Positions 1-5,754 of a stretch of 9,978 nucleotides of DNA are shown here, one piece after another. Under the pieces are notes generated by a model. That model ran no database searches. It saw nothing but the letters and a program-made list of their open reading frames with translations, and was not told where the DNA came from. Origin of the DNA: Candidatus Uhrbacteria bacterium RIFOXYB12_FULL_58_10 (GTDB lineage Bacteria; Patescibacteriota; Patescibacteriia; 2-12-FULL-57-11); NCBI GenBank assembly GCA_943359495.1, contig CALRHY010000023.1:1-9978 (forward strand), read 5' to 3'. Position numbers and translations under genes: made by a program. Numbering within the stretch: the stretch's first letter is position 1; every line of letters begins with the position of its first letter.

Positions 1-170
1 TCAATGTCGATCGATTCAATGACGCACTCATCACCTGGCTCCTCTGGTACAACGGCGAACGTCCTCATTGGAGTCTTGGTCTCAAGTCACCAATTCAATT
101 CTTAACAGCGCAGAACCCAGGGTTGTGCAATATGTGGTGGCCCGATACAATCGATTGCTTTTCCTCCTAA
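1..170 (+). CDS. C-terminal end of an IS481/IS3-type DDE transposase (partial)
   Basis: An open frame runs in from the left edge (codons from position 3) and stops with TAA at 168-170, giving 55 visible residues. It contains the signature end of the integrase-like (rve) catalytic domain: FND-ALITWLLWYNGERPH, followed by SLGLKSPIQFL. The W-YN--RPH-SLG pattern is well known from the C-terminus of IS481 and IS3 family transposases. The tail CNMWWPDT resembles C-termini I associate with IS481-like transposases. The catalytic DDE residues would lie upstream and outside the window, so it cannot be told whether the gene is intact. No terminal inverted repeat can be assigned with certainty; the sequence just after the stop (about 171-175) is a possible element end. 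The following lipoprotein gene starts only 36 nt later. Confidence 0.85.
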   Translation, partial: NVDRFNDALITWLLWYNGERPHWSLGLKSPIQFLTAQNPGLCNMWWPDTIDCFSS

Positions 171-182
171 ACAGCGTATACT
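155..182 (+). promoter_or_regulatory. Candidate sigma-70 promoter for the lipoprotein gene
   Basis: A TTGCTT -35 box (155-160), a 16-nt spacer and a TATACT -10 box (177-182) precede the ATG at 207. They predict a transcript starting near 189 with a leader of about 18 nt and no ribosome binding site. The -35 box lies inside the last codons of the transposase gene, so the promoter may be a hybrid created by the insertion. It was identified by eye from consensus matches only. Confidence 0.4.
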
Positions 183-206
183 TCCTTTTACAAACATTTT
201 CTCTCT

Positions 207-716
207 ATGAACAAAAAAATCTTCGCTCTTGCCGCTCTTAGTATCCTGCTTGGCGCAGGCTGTGGTGGCAAAACGTCTGTAGCAGAAAACACGAATGTTG
301 CGCCGAATGCAAACACTAATACGGTAGTAGAAAATACCAACGCCAACACCGCCAGCTCCAGCACCCCGGCAACAAACGCAAACACCAACACCGTTACCAA
401 TACGAACACGAAGCCAAGCAAACCAACGACGGTCACTCCAGCAAAAACCTCCTTCCTTGTCGAGGTGGATGACAGCGGGTTCTACCCTGCTTCCGGGACC
501 GCAAAAAAAGGTTCTACGGTCACCGTCACTTTCAAGTCGCGGACATCGAATGTTCTCTACAACGGCTTGAACATTCGCTCCAATAAATATGACGTCGGCT
601 ATGTGAAAGGTGGCACCAGCAAATCCGTCACCTTTCCCGCAGAGGCAACGATTACTTTCTCTGCCTTCTGGAGCACCGGTGCTTACAAGAGTGCCTGGAC
701 GCTGTACGTGAAATAG
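207..716 (+). CDS. Predicted lipoprotein with Asn/Thr-rich linker and cupredoxin-like domain
   Basis: The 169-residue product starts with a lysine-containing n-region and a hydrophobic stretch (MNKKIFALAALSILLGAGC). The lipoprotein cysteine would be C19; the lipobox is imperfect, with Gly at -3. Residues about 25-80 form a low-complexity linker rich in Asn, Thr and Ala (NTNT repeats), typical of CPR surface lipoproteins. Residues about 82-169 look like a cupredoxin fold of the Cupredoxin_1/EfeO type (FLVEVDDSGFYPASGTAKKG, then strand-rich sequence ending WTLYVK). There is no histidine in the mature protein and no C-x-x-x-H-x-x-x-x-M motif, so it should not bind copper in the classical way. 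A structural or binding role at the outer face of the cell membrane is an inference. No Shine-Dalgarno sequence precedes the ATG; the leader is short and pyrimidine-rich. The gene ends at a strong terminator. Confidence 0.8.
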   Translation: MNKKIFALAALSILLGAGCGGKTSVAENTNVAPNANTNTVVENTNANTASSSTPATNANTNTVTNTNTKPSKPTTVTPAKTSFLVEVDDSGFYPASGTAKKGSTVTVTFKSRTSNVLYNGLNIRSNKYDVGYVKGGTSKSVTFPAEATITFSAFWSTGAYKSAWTLYVK

Positions 717-723
717 CCTTTTT

Positions 724-753
724 AAAAACACCTCGCAGCTGCGAGGTGTTTTT
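724..753. terminator. Bidirectional rho-independent terminator
   Basis: This is a perfect inverted repeat: AAAAACACCTCGC (724-736), loop AGCT, GCGAGGTGTTTTT (741-753). The A-tract on one side and T-tract on the other let it work on both strands. It closes the plus-strand lipoprotein gene (stop at 716) and the minus-strand methyltransferase gene, whose stop codon overlaps its edge at 752. Confidence 0.9.
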
Positions 754-1534
754 ATATTTTCTGCAACACGACGATGCAGGATAGTCCAGGAAGTCGAATA
801 CCTCCCCGCGACAAGGCGAGTAATATCCGTGCATCCATGGTCAGGACCCAAGCAACGCACGCATCGAAGATTTTTCGTTCTCGCCATGCACCAACCCCCT
901 GCACGGTATCTCGACGACGTGACAGTACTCGCTCACGCACCACCTCCATCATCCGCGGCAACAACAAAGACGCGAAGAGGTACGAGGAGGTGAGTGTCTG
1001 GTACGACCTCGCTTGCGCAAGTGCGTGCAGTCTCGCTAGTGTATAACGCCGGAAATGACCCAGCCATACATCGTGCGAAGAAAAAAGTTTTTGAAACGCA
1101 GGGACGGTGATCACCAGCCGTGTCTGCGGCCCGATGACCCCCTTGTGTTCCAGCATCTGAAGAAAAGAGACATCGTCCTCCACATGCTCAAGCACGTCCA
1201 TCAAAAAGACCACGTCCGCCGGTGTTGCGTCTGTTGGAAGAGCATCGATCGATCCGAACAGACGGATATTTTTTTTCGCAACAGTCTCCTGGAGACGAGT
1301 CAGTGTTGGTGCATCAAATGCCGTATCGACACCAACAAACGAGGCCTGCGGCAACTGTTCGGCAAGGCGTTGCAAAAAATACGTGTCCCCGCAGCCGATA
1401 TCAAAAAAGCGCGCGTGCGCAACGCCAGAAAACTGCTGGATGCAAGAAAATACAGCAGAAAACCGCGCCTTCTCCCACGGATGATGCCCACTGCTCCCCT
1501 CTGCCTCTGAGCGCTGTAATTCTTTGAGATCCAT
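752..1534 (-). CDS. Class I SAM-dependent methyltransferase (Methyltransf_11/23 type)
   Basis: The product is 260 residues when read from the ATG at 1534. SAM-binding motif I is FDIGCGD (residues 44-50), the acidic residue after strand 2 is D70 in FVGVD, and a further motif is DVLEHVEDD (from D113). The later segment VPAFQKLFSSHD-WLGHFRRYT is common in methyltransferases that sit in sugar and envelope biosynthesis clusters. The N-terminus MDLKELQ followed by HHPWEKAR matches how this family usually begins. The frame is open upstream to 1645, but I prefer 1534 because that extension has no family resemblance and would run past the likely promoter at 1572-1577. The substrate cannot be read from the sequence; the C-terminal part (about 180-260) is hydrophobic in places and could help in membrane or lipid-linked substrate contact. 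No Shine-Dalgarno sequence is visible. Confidence 0.85.
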   Translation of the reverse strand: MDLKELQRSEAEGSSGHHPWEKARFSAVFSCIQQFSGVAHARFFDIGCGDTYFLQRLAEQLPQASFVGVDTAFDAPTLTRLQETVAKKNIRLFGSIDALPTDATPADVVFLMDVLEHVEDDVSFLQMLEHKGVIGPQTRLVITVPAFQKLFSSHDVWLGHFRRYTLARLHALAQARSYQTLTSSYLFASLLLPRMMEVVRERVLSRRRDTVQGVGAWRERKIFDACVAWVLTMDARILLALSRGGIRLPGLSCIVVLQKI

Positions 1535-1571
1535 ACGACAGTGAGGATTCGCCCAAAAGAGAATATGCCTG

Positions 1572-1577
1572 AGTATA
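1572..1577 (-). promoter_or_regulatory. Possible -10 box for the methyltransferase gene
   Basis: On the minus strand a TATACT hexamer lies about 38 nt before the chosen ATG and would start transcription near 1565. I see no good -35 box at the right distance. TATACT is also the -10 sequence of the candidate promoters at 155-182 and 6842-6869, which gives this weak call some support. Confidence 0.3.
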
Positions 1578-1605
1578 CCCCCACCGCGCCATTCTCGACA
1601 GGTAT

Positions 1606-1633
1606 TTGATTCAATCACCATCCATGATAAAAC
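1606..1633 (+). promoter_or_regulatory. Possible promoter for tRNA-Leu
   Basis: TTGATT (1606-1611), a 16-nt spacer and TAAAAC (1628-1633) lie about 20 nt before the tRNA 5' end. The -10 match is only 4 of 6, so this is a tentative assignment by position. Confidence 0.25.
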
Positions 1634-1652
1634 GTGGGTACGCAAATCACCT

Positions 1653-1742
1653 GCCTGGGTGGCGAAACGGTATACGCAGGGGACTTAAAATCCCCGGTCC
1701 CTTTATCAGGACGTGAGGGTTCGATTCCCTCCCCAGGCACCA
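1653..1742 (+). tRNA. tRNA-Leu (anticodon UAA), CCA encoded
   Basis: This is a class II tRNA folded by eye. Acceptor stem: GCCTGGG (1653-1659) with CCCAGGC (1732-1738). D-arm: GCG/CGC around a loop containing GG (1669-1670). Anticodon stem: GGGGA/TCCCC, with loop CTTAAAA and anticodon TAA at 1686-1688. Long variable arm: GTCC (1697-1700) with GGAC (1709-1712). T-arm: GAGGG/CCCTC (1715-1719, 1727-1731) with loop TTCGATT. The discriminator A1739 is followed by an encoded CCA (1740-1742). It reads UUA and UUG codons. The hydrolase gene starts only 29 nt downstream without a terminator between, so the two are probably co-transcribed and separated by tRNA 3' processing. Confidence 0.97.
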
Positions 1743-1771
1743 GAAAAATTGGCAGCGGGTCAAAATTGTAT

Positions 1772-2407
1772 ATGCACATCACCAAATTCGGCCACTGCTG
1801 CCTCCTTATTGAGGAAAACGGCTTGAGGATCATCACTGACCCAGGAATTTTTTCTACGCAGCAAGATGACTGCACGAATATCGACATCATTTTGATCACC
1901 CATGAGCACCCTGACCATTTCCACATGGATTCAGTCAAAGCGTTACTCGCCAAAAACCCAGATGCAAAAATTCTTACGAACAGGAGTGTTGGAATGTTGT
2001 TAGAAAAAGAACAAATTCTGTTTACGCTTCTCGAAGACGGCCAGCGGATGGAAGAAAAAGACGTACTGATCGAAGGATTTGGCAGCAAGCATGCCCTCAT
2101 GCACGAATCAATTCCACAAATCCAAAACGTTGGTTACCTGATCGCAAACAGACTTTTTTATCCCGGAGATGCCTTCACGAATCCTGGAAAAGACATAGAA
2201 ATTTTGGCATTACCTGTCGCTGGCCCTTGGATGAAGCTGGGCGAAGCAATTGACTACGCGCTGACCATGAAACCCCAAAAATGCTTTCCGGTACACGAAG
2301 CAGTTTTGAAAACACCCGGTTCAGCACACGGCATTCCCACAAAAGTATTCGCTGAAAAAGGTTTGCCTTTTCAAATCTTAGACATCGGAACGCAATACGA
2401 ATTTTAA
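1772..2407 (+). CDS. Metallo-beta-lactamase-fold hydrolase (UlaG-like, Lactamase_B_3)
   Basis: The protein has 211 residues from the ATG at 1772. The frame stays open back to 1634, but that part is the translated tRNA-Leu gene and is not coding. The N-terminus MHITKFGHCCLLIEENG, with TDPG at residues 22-25, is the usual opening of the UlaG/L-ascorbate-6-phosphate-lactonase-like branch. Metal ligands are visible: H44-x-H46-x-D48-H49 (HEHPDH), probably H107, D133 (YPGDAF) and H175 (FPVHEA). It is predicted to be a cytosolic metal-dependent hydrolase, probably with two metal ions. Family members act on lactones, phosphodiesters or N-acyl substrates, so the substrate here is open. It lies 4 nt before the HD-domain gene and is very likely translated from the same message. 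There is no clear Shine-Dalgarno sequence. Confidence 0.87.
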   Translation: MHITKFGHCCLLIEENGLRIITDPGIFSTQQDDCTNIDIILITHEHPDHFHMDSVKALLAKNPDAKILTNRSVGMLLEKEQILFTLLEDGQRMEEKDVLIEGFGSKHALMHESIPQIQNVGYLIANRLFYPGDAFTNPGKDIEILALPVAGPWMKLGEAIDYALTMKPQKCFPVHEAVLKTPGSAHGIPTKVFAEKGLPFQILDIGTQYEF

Positions 2408-2411
2408 ATCC

Positions 2412-3065
2412 ATGCCATCAACTGATCTCGTCGCCCTCGTTGCAACCGAACTCCGAAACCGCCTCAAAAATGCCGAATCTGGCCATGATTGGTGGCATGT
2501 GCAGCGCGCTTGGCGCGTGGCGGAAACAATTCAGCGTTCCGAAGGCGGTGATGCGACGATTGTTTCGCTCGGTGCGCTTCTTCACGACATTGCGGACTGG
2601 AAATTCCACGATGGCGACGAGGATGCAGGGCCGAATGCAGCCCGAGAGCTACTGACCTCTCTTGGCGCTCCTGAAAAAATCATCAAGGCTGTCGTCGAAA
2701 TCGTCGAACATATTTCTTTCAAAGGTGCAGGAGTAGCATCAACCATGCAATCATTGGAAGGAAAAATTGTCCAAGACGCGGACCGGCTCGATGCGCTCGG
2801 AGCGATGGGCATTGCTCGCGCATTTTCCTACGGTGGTTTTCGCAATCGTCTCATGTACGACCCAGATGTCCCACCAACACTCCACGCAACCAGCGAGGCC
2901 TACAAAAAAAGTACCGGGACGACGATCAACCATTTTTACGAGAAGCTATTACTCTTGAAGGACCGAATGAATACAGAAACTGGGAAGCGACTCGCGGAGC
3001 AACGGCACCAATTTCTTGAAAAATATCTCGAAGAATTTTTCGCGGAGTGGAACGGAACCGTATAA
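2412..3065 (+). CDS. HD-domain phosphohydrolase (YpgQ/YedJ-like)
   Basis: The protein has 217 residues. The HD superfamily metal ligands are H29 (HDWWHVQRAW), H58-D59 (LLHDIADWKFHDGD) and D124 (VQDADRLDALGAMGI). The spacing and the GHDWWHV opening fit the YpgQ/YedJ group of small HD proteins; B. subtilis YpgQ is described as a metal-dependent dNTP pyrophosphohydrolase. A nucleotide or phosphate ester hydrolase in the cytosol is therefore likely, with the exact substrate unproven. The second half continues the helical family fold (GGFRNRLMYDP, then STGTTINHFYEKL). The start ATG is 4 nt after the stop of the metallo-hydrolase gene, giving a two-gene unit. The stop codon TAA (3063-3065) is embedded in a TATAAT hexamer that might start a downstream transcript. 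Confidence 0.87.
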   Translation: MPSTDLVALVATELRNRLKNAESGHDWWHVQRAWRVAETIQRSEGGDATIVSLGALLHDIADWKFHDGDEDAGPNAARELLTSLGAPEKIIKAVVEIVEHISFKGAGVASTMQSLEGKIVQDADRLDALGAMGIARAFSYGGFRNRLMYDPDVPPTLHATSEAYKKSTGTTINHFYEKLLLLKDRMNTETGKRLAEQRHQFLEKYLEEFFAEWNGTV

Positions 3066-3066
3066 T
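3061..3066 (+). promoter_or_regulatory. TATAAT hexamer, possible -10 box of a downstream RNA
   Basis: A perfect TATAAT overlaps the stop codon of the HD gene and would start transcription near 3073, just before the hairpin-rich stretch. The expected -35 position (about 3037-3043, TTTTCGC) matches the consensus poorly. The hexamer also arises from GTA-TAA codons, so chance is quite possible. Confidence 0.3.
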
Positions 3067-3371
3067 TTTTCCAATCGATGCCGTTAGGGGGTTTGGGGGA
3101 CGGCGACTGTTTGAGCACCAGGGTTCTGCCCGGAGCCAGTTGCTAAAGCAGTATTGTGACAGACTGTAGAGACCATGGTTCTTTATAAGACTTTCAAAGA
3201 AAGAACTCGCGGAGGGCGCATCTATAATCCCAGCGAGTTTCGCCATCCCCAAAAATCTTTTTGGTTCTTTTGTGATTCGACAAAAGAATGTCGGCGACTC
3301 GAGACCAACATCGTGGGTCCCCTTCTTCAAGGGGATGGTAGAAGGGTTCTTTAGGGGTTGTAAAAAGGAAC
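3066..3371 (+). ncRNA. Candidate structured non-coding RNA (unknown type) in a gene-free gap
   Basis: This stretch has no convincing protein gene but many local inverted repeats. They are GCCGT/ACGGC (3080-3084 with 3100-3104) around a G-rich loop; GTTCTTT/AAAGAAC (3178-3184 with 3200-3206); AACTCGC/GCGAGTT (3204-3210 with 3233-3239), which excludes the previous pairing; CCAAAA/TTTTGG (3249-3264); a perfect 9-bp stem 3265-3273 with 3280-3288; CCCCTT/AAGGGG (3319-3324 with 3329-3334); and GTTCTTT/AAGGAAC with one wobble (3346-3352 with 3365-3371). I checked for hallmarks of tmRNA, RNase P RNA, SRP RNA and common riboswitches and found none. Strand is assigned from the TATAAT at 3061 and from both flanking genes reading rightward; the reverse strand is not excluded. 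Short frames in both strands (for example 3175-3354, 59 codons) have no recognisable product. From 3372 to 3407 I see nothing. Confidence 0.45.
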
Positions 3372-3407
3372 ATCAGACAATCATCGTCAAAAATTCCACC
3401 ACTTTCA

Positions 3408-3436
3408 TTGACAAACACCCGAAAAAATGATATATT
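3408..3436 (+). promoter_or_regulatory. Strong sigma-70 promoter with extended -10 for the SpoIID-like gene
   Basis: A perfect TTGACA -35 box (3408-3413), an ideal 17-nt spacer and TATATT -10 box (3431-3436; 5 of 6), with TGA directly before it forming an extended -10. The predicted start is near 3443, leaving a leader of about 36 nt before ATG 3479. It is the best promoter in the window. Confidence 0.8.
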
Positions 3437-3449
3437 TCTTGTGTTGAAC

Positions 3450-3465
3450 GATGCGGAAGCGCATC
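3450..3465 (+). other. Small hairpin in the 5' leader of the SpoIID-like gene
   Basis: GATGCG (3450-3455), loop GAAG, CGCATC (3460-3465) form a perfect 6-bp stem soon after the predicted transcription start and 13 nt before the ATG. No Shine-Dalgarno sequence lies between hairpin and start, so it may stabilise or shape the leader. It has no T-tract and is not a terminator. Confidence 0.4.
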
Positions 3466-3478
3466 CTAGTCGTATCGT

Positions 3479-5359
3479 ATGCACATGAACTTCTTTGCAA
3501 AACAAAAAACATATCGCCGCAACTCTCTCCGCGTGGGGACGGGCATTCTTGCGGCGATGTTTGTTTTTTTGGGGAGCAATATCTTCCCTGCAAACACGTA
3601 TGCAGCGTCTGCATCATATAAGGGAACGCTGACCGCAATCTCTGCGCCGTCGTTGGAGATAAAACCTGGCGAAGAAAAGCAACTCACCGTCACTTTTAAA
3701 AATACTGGTACTGCGACCTGGAAAAAGAACGGTGGCGCGTTCGTTTCTTTGTACACGCAAGAGCCAAAATATCATGCCAGTGTTTTGAAAGGCGGCGATT
3801 GGATCTCCTCCTCGCAAACGCCAAAGATTTCTGCGGATGTTGCGCCAGGAAAAACAGGTAGCGTGTCTTTTTTGCTGAAAGCGCCAACAAAAGCTGGTGT
3901 CTACCACGAACACTTCCGTCTTGCGTCTGAAAACGTGGCCTGGATTGAGGGAACAGACTTTTCGGTGAGCGTTACCGTCACAAAAACAGCGGCAAGCGCA
4001 ACAGCAAGCACACCTGTTGCAGCCGCGCCGTCCCCTGTGCCAACAGCGACGACCCTGGCCGCAACACGCCTCCTCATGAACGTGCAGCATCTCACCGTCA
4101 AAGGTGGTGAAACGGCACAAATCAGCGTTCTTTTCAAAAATAGCGGCGCAGTGACCTGGCAAACGCGCCAACTCGTCCAAGATGTTGGCCTACGAATTGC
4201 CGCCGGAGAAGTGCCAACCTTTGCAGATGCTTCCTGGCCATCGCAAACTGTCGCGCTTTCGGTTACCGAACCTGTTGCACCAGGAAACACCGTCTATGTA
4301 AAATTTCCCATCAAGGCACCGGCGCAGCATGGCGAATATTCCGCCCAATTTAAACTGGTTATCGATTCACAAGACGTCACCGGCGGAACATTTCAAATCC
4401 CTGTTACGGTGACAGATGATGCACCCGGCGTCGCAACTGTTCAACCAGGTCCCGGCCCAACCCCTTCCGGAATCACCCCAGCCGCAAGCCTGATCCCAGA
4501 ACCACTCCTCCGCGTCGGCATTGATACAGTCCCAGTAAAGAGCCTGATCCTTTCCTCAACTAGCAACCTTTCGGTAAAAGACGCAAATAACACCATTTTA
4601 GGGACAATTCCTGCAGGTCTGGCGGCAACGCTGACCATTGGTCCGAGCGGCGCGTTTTCCCTGACTGGTGCAAATATTCCCCTCTCTCTGAACGGAACTG
4701 TCCGTTTTGTACCAGACGCTAGCGACCTTGCAGCAACGAGCGTCTCCGCAGGCGGGGCAGAAACATGGAATTCTTGGGCAGACGGTAGCCGATTCCGCGG
4801 GACAGTGGAGATCCGCTACTACGCACCAGCAGACGTGACCTGGGTCATCAATGAATTACCGATCGAAAAATACCTCTACGGTATCGCCGAAATGTCGAAC
4901 AACGCACCGTATGAATATCAAAAAGCCCTGATCACAGCTGCTCGTACCTACGCCTTGTGGCATTTCCAACATCCAGGTAAACACATTACCTTTACCGTTG
5001 ATTCCACGTACGACCAGGTCTACCGCGGCTTTGACCGTGAACTCAAGCAACCAACAACCGTCCAGGCCGTCGAAGACACACGCGGCGCAATCGTCCATTA
5101 CGACGGCGTCCCGGTCGTCACCCCCTACTATGCAAACTCTGATGGACGTACCCGGGCTTGGACAGAGGTCTGGGGTGGTGCTGCAAAACCCTGGCTTGTT
5201 TCCGTACCAGCAATCTACGACATCGGCAAAACCCTGTGGGGTCACGGTGTCGGCTTGAGTGCCCAAGACGCAGTCCAGCGCGACGCCAAAGATGGCTGGA
5301 AATGGGATCAATTGCTGAAACACTATTACACCGGAATCGAAATAAAGAAATTGTGGTAA
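3479..5359 (+). CDS. Secreted SpoIID/LytB-like peptidoglycan enzyme with two NBR1-type Ig-like domains
   Basis: The protein has 626 residues, or 624 if ATG 3485 is used. A basic n-region and hydrophobic helix (about residues 18-38) are followed by a likely signal-peptidase site near A42 (NTYA). Residues about 50-165 and 195-310 are two Ig-like domains of the 'next to BRCA1' type, recognisable by FKNTGTATWKKNG (W81) and FKNSGAVTWQTR (W227). They are separated by Ala/Thr/Pro-rich linkers (about 168-194 and 312-335). From about L343 to the end lies a SpoIID domain: LPIEKYLYGIAEM with the presumed catalytic Glu at E471, ALITAARTYALWH, PYYANSDGRTRAWTEVWGG, and GHGVGLSAQDA around H589. SpoIID proteins are lytic transglycosylases acting on glycan strands lacking stem peptides; in a non-sporulating CPR cell a role in wall remodelling or surface anchoring is inferred. 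The usual cysteines of Bacillus SpoIID are absent. It leads a two-gene unit from the 3408-3436 promoter. Confidence 0.88.
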   Translation: MHMNFFAKQKTYRRNSLRVGTGILAAMFVFLGSNIFPANTYAASASYKGTLTAISAPSLEIKPGEEKQLTVTFKNTGTATWKKNGGAFVSLYTQEPKYHASVLKGGDWISSSQTPKISADVAPGKTGSVSFLLKAPTKAGVYHEHFRLASENVAWIEGTDFSVSVTVTKTAASATASTPVAAAPSPVPTATTLAATRLLMNVQHLTVKGGETAQISVLFKNSGAVTWQTRQLVQDVGLRIAAGEVPTFADASWPSQTVALSVTEPVAPGNTVYVKFPIKAPAQHGEYSAQFKLVIDSQDVTGGTFQIPVTVTDDAPGVATVQPGPGPTPSGITPAASLIPEPLLRVGIDTVPVKSLILSSTSNLSVKDANNTILGTIPAGLAATLTIGPSGAFSLTGANIPLSLNGTVRFVPDASDLAATSVSAGGAETWNSWADGSRFRGTVEIRYYAPADVTWVINELPIEKYLYGIAEMSNNAPYEYQKALITAARTYALWHFQHPGKHITFTVDSTYDQVYRGFDRELKQPTTVQAVEDTRGAIVHYDGVPVVTPYYANSDGRTRAWTEVWGGAAKPWLVSVPAIYDIGKTLWGHGVGLSAQDAVQRDAKDGWKWDQLLKHYYTGIEIKKLW

Positions 5360-5361
5360 AT

Positions 5362-5697
5362 ATGATGGGTCCAGAATCTCAAAGAGAAATCGAGATCCCT
5401 GAAATAGAGCAGACACCTGTTGATCTGGTAGCGCTTCGGCGGGAAGAAATAACTGCGCAGGGCATCATAGACATGGTAGTTTTCCATGATGACATTACTA
5501 AGTGGATACATGACTGGGTAGATAGTGGCTTAGCAAAGCTATTTCGAGAACTCGTTGAAGGAACTCCGAGAGATGAGGAATTAGTTGACCTTGTGCACAC
5601 ACAACCAGCAGTGGACTCACCAGAAGTAAAGGCCTGGGCAAGAAAAGTCTACGATCACGTCCTTCAAGAACAGAAAGAACAGAGCAAAAATGGTTGA
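5362..5697 (+). CDS. Small acidic protein of unknown family
   Basis: The protein has 111 residues from ATG 5362; ATG 5365 is an equal alternative and GTG 5353 would overlap the upstream gene. I do not recognise the family. It is acidic, has no cysteine, signal peptide or membrane segment, and should be mainly helical (VDLVALRREEITAQGII, then ITKWIHDWVDSGLAKLF, then SPEVKAWARKVYDHVLQE). The start lies 2 nt after the stop of the SpoIID-like gene and a terminator follows at once, so the two are co-transcribed. Its codons are more AT-rich than those of its neighbours (AGA for Arg, TTA for Leu, many T-ending codons), which could point to a different origin. A cytosolic or adaptor role is possible, but no function can be assigned. 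Confidence 0.7.
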   Translation: MMGPESQREIEIPEIEQTPVDLVALRREEITAQGIIDMVVFHDDITKWIHDWVDSGLAKLFRELVEGTPRDEELVDLVHTQPAVDSPEVKAWARKVYDHVLQEQKEQSKNG

Positions 5698-5701
5698 ATA
5701 C

Positions 5702-5734
5702 AAAACCGCCTCGATGCTATCGAGGCGGTTTTTT
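5702..5734. terminator. Bidirectional rho-independent terminator
   Basis: A 14-bp perfect stem, AAAACCGCCTCGAT (5702-5715) and ATCGAGGCGGTTTT (5719-5732), closes a 3-nt loop GCT and is followed by further Ts. The A-tract on the other arm supplies the U-tract for minus-strand transcription. It ends the 5362-5697 gene and the convergent Cys-rich protein gene (stop at 5755). Confidence 0.92.
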
Positions 5735-5754
5735 GTTCTCTTTCTTTTTTCTAG

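Noticed and set aside
102..887. 261-residue open frame on the minus strand across the lipoprotein gene
   Set aside because: It is antisense to the lipoprotein and crosses the terminator; no motif is present. The lipoprotein reading has a signal peptide, linker and domain.
1535..1645. N-terminal extension of the methyltransferase to an ATG at 1645
   Set aside because: The added residues have no family resemblance and would start upstream of the likely -10 box; MDLKELQ at 1534 is the usual family start.
1634..1771. Extension of the metallo-hydrolase to a start at 1634
   Set aside because: The extension is a translation of the tRNA-Leu gene. The family N-terminus (MHITKFGH) begins at 1772.
2926..3330. 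134-residue minus-strand frame over the 3' end of the HD gene and the gap
   Set aside because: It overlaps the HD gene antisense, has no ribosome binding site or recognised domain, and crosses the hairpins that better suit an RNA.
3073..3371. tmRNA, RNase P RNA or SRP RNA
   Set aside because: There is no tRNA-like end with T-arm and CCA, no GAGGAAAGTCC-type core, and no GGNCCGGAAGG-type SRP loop.
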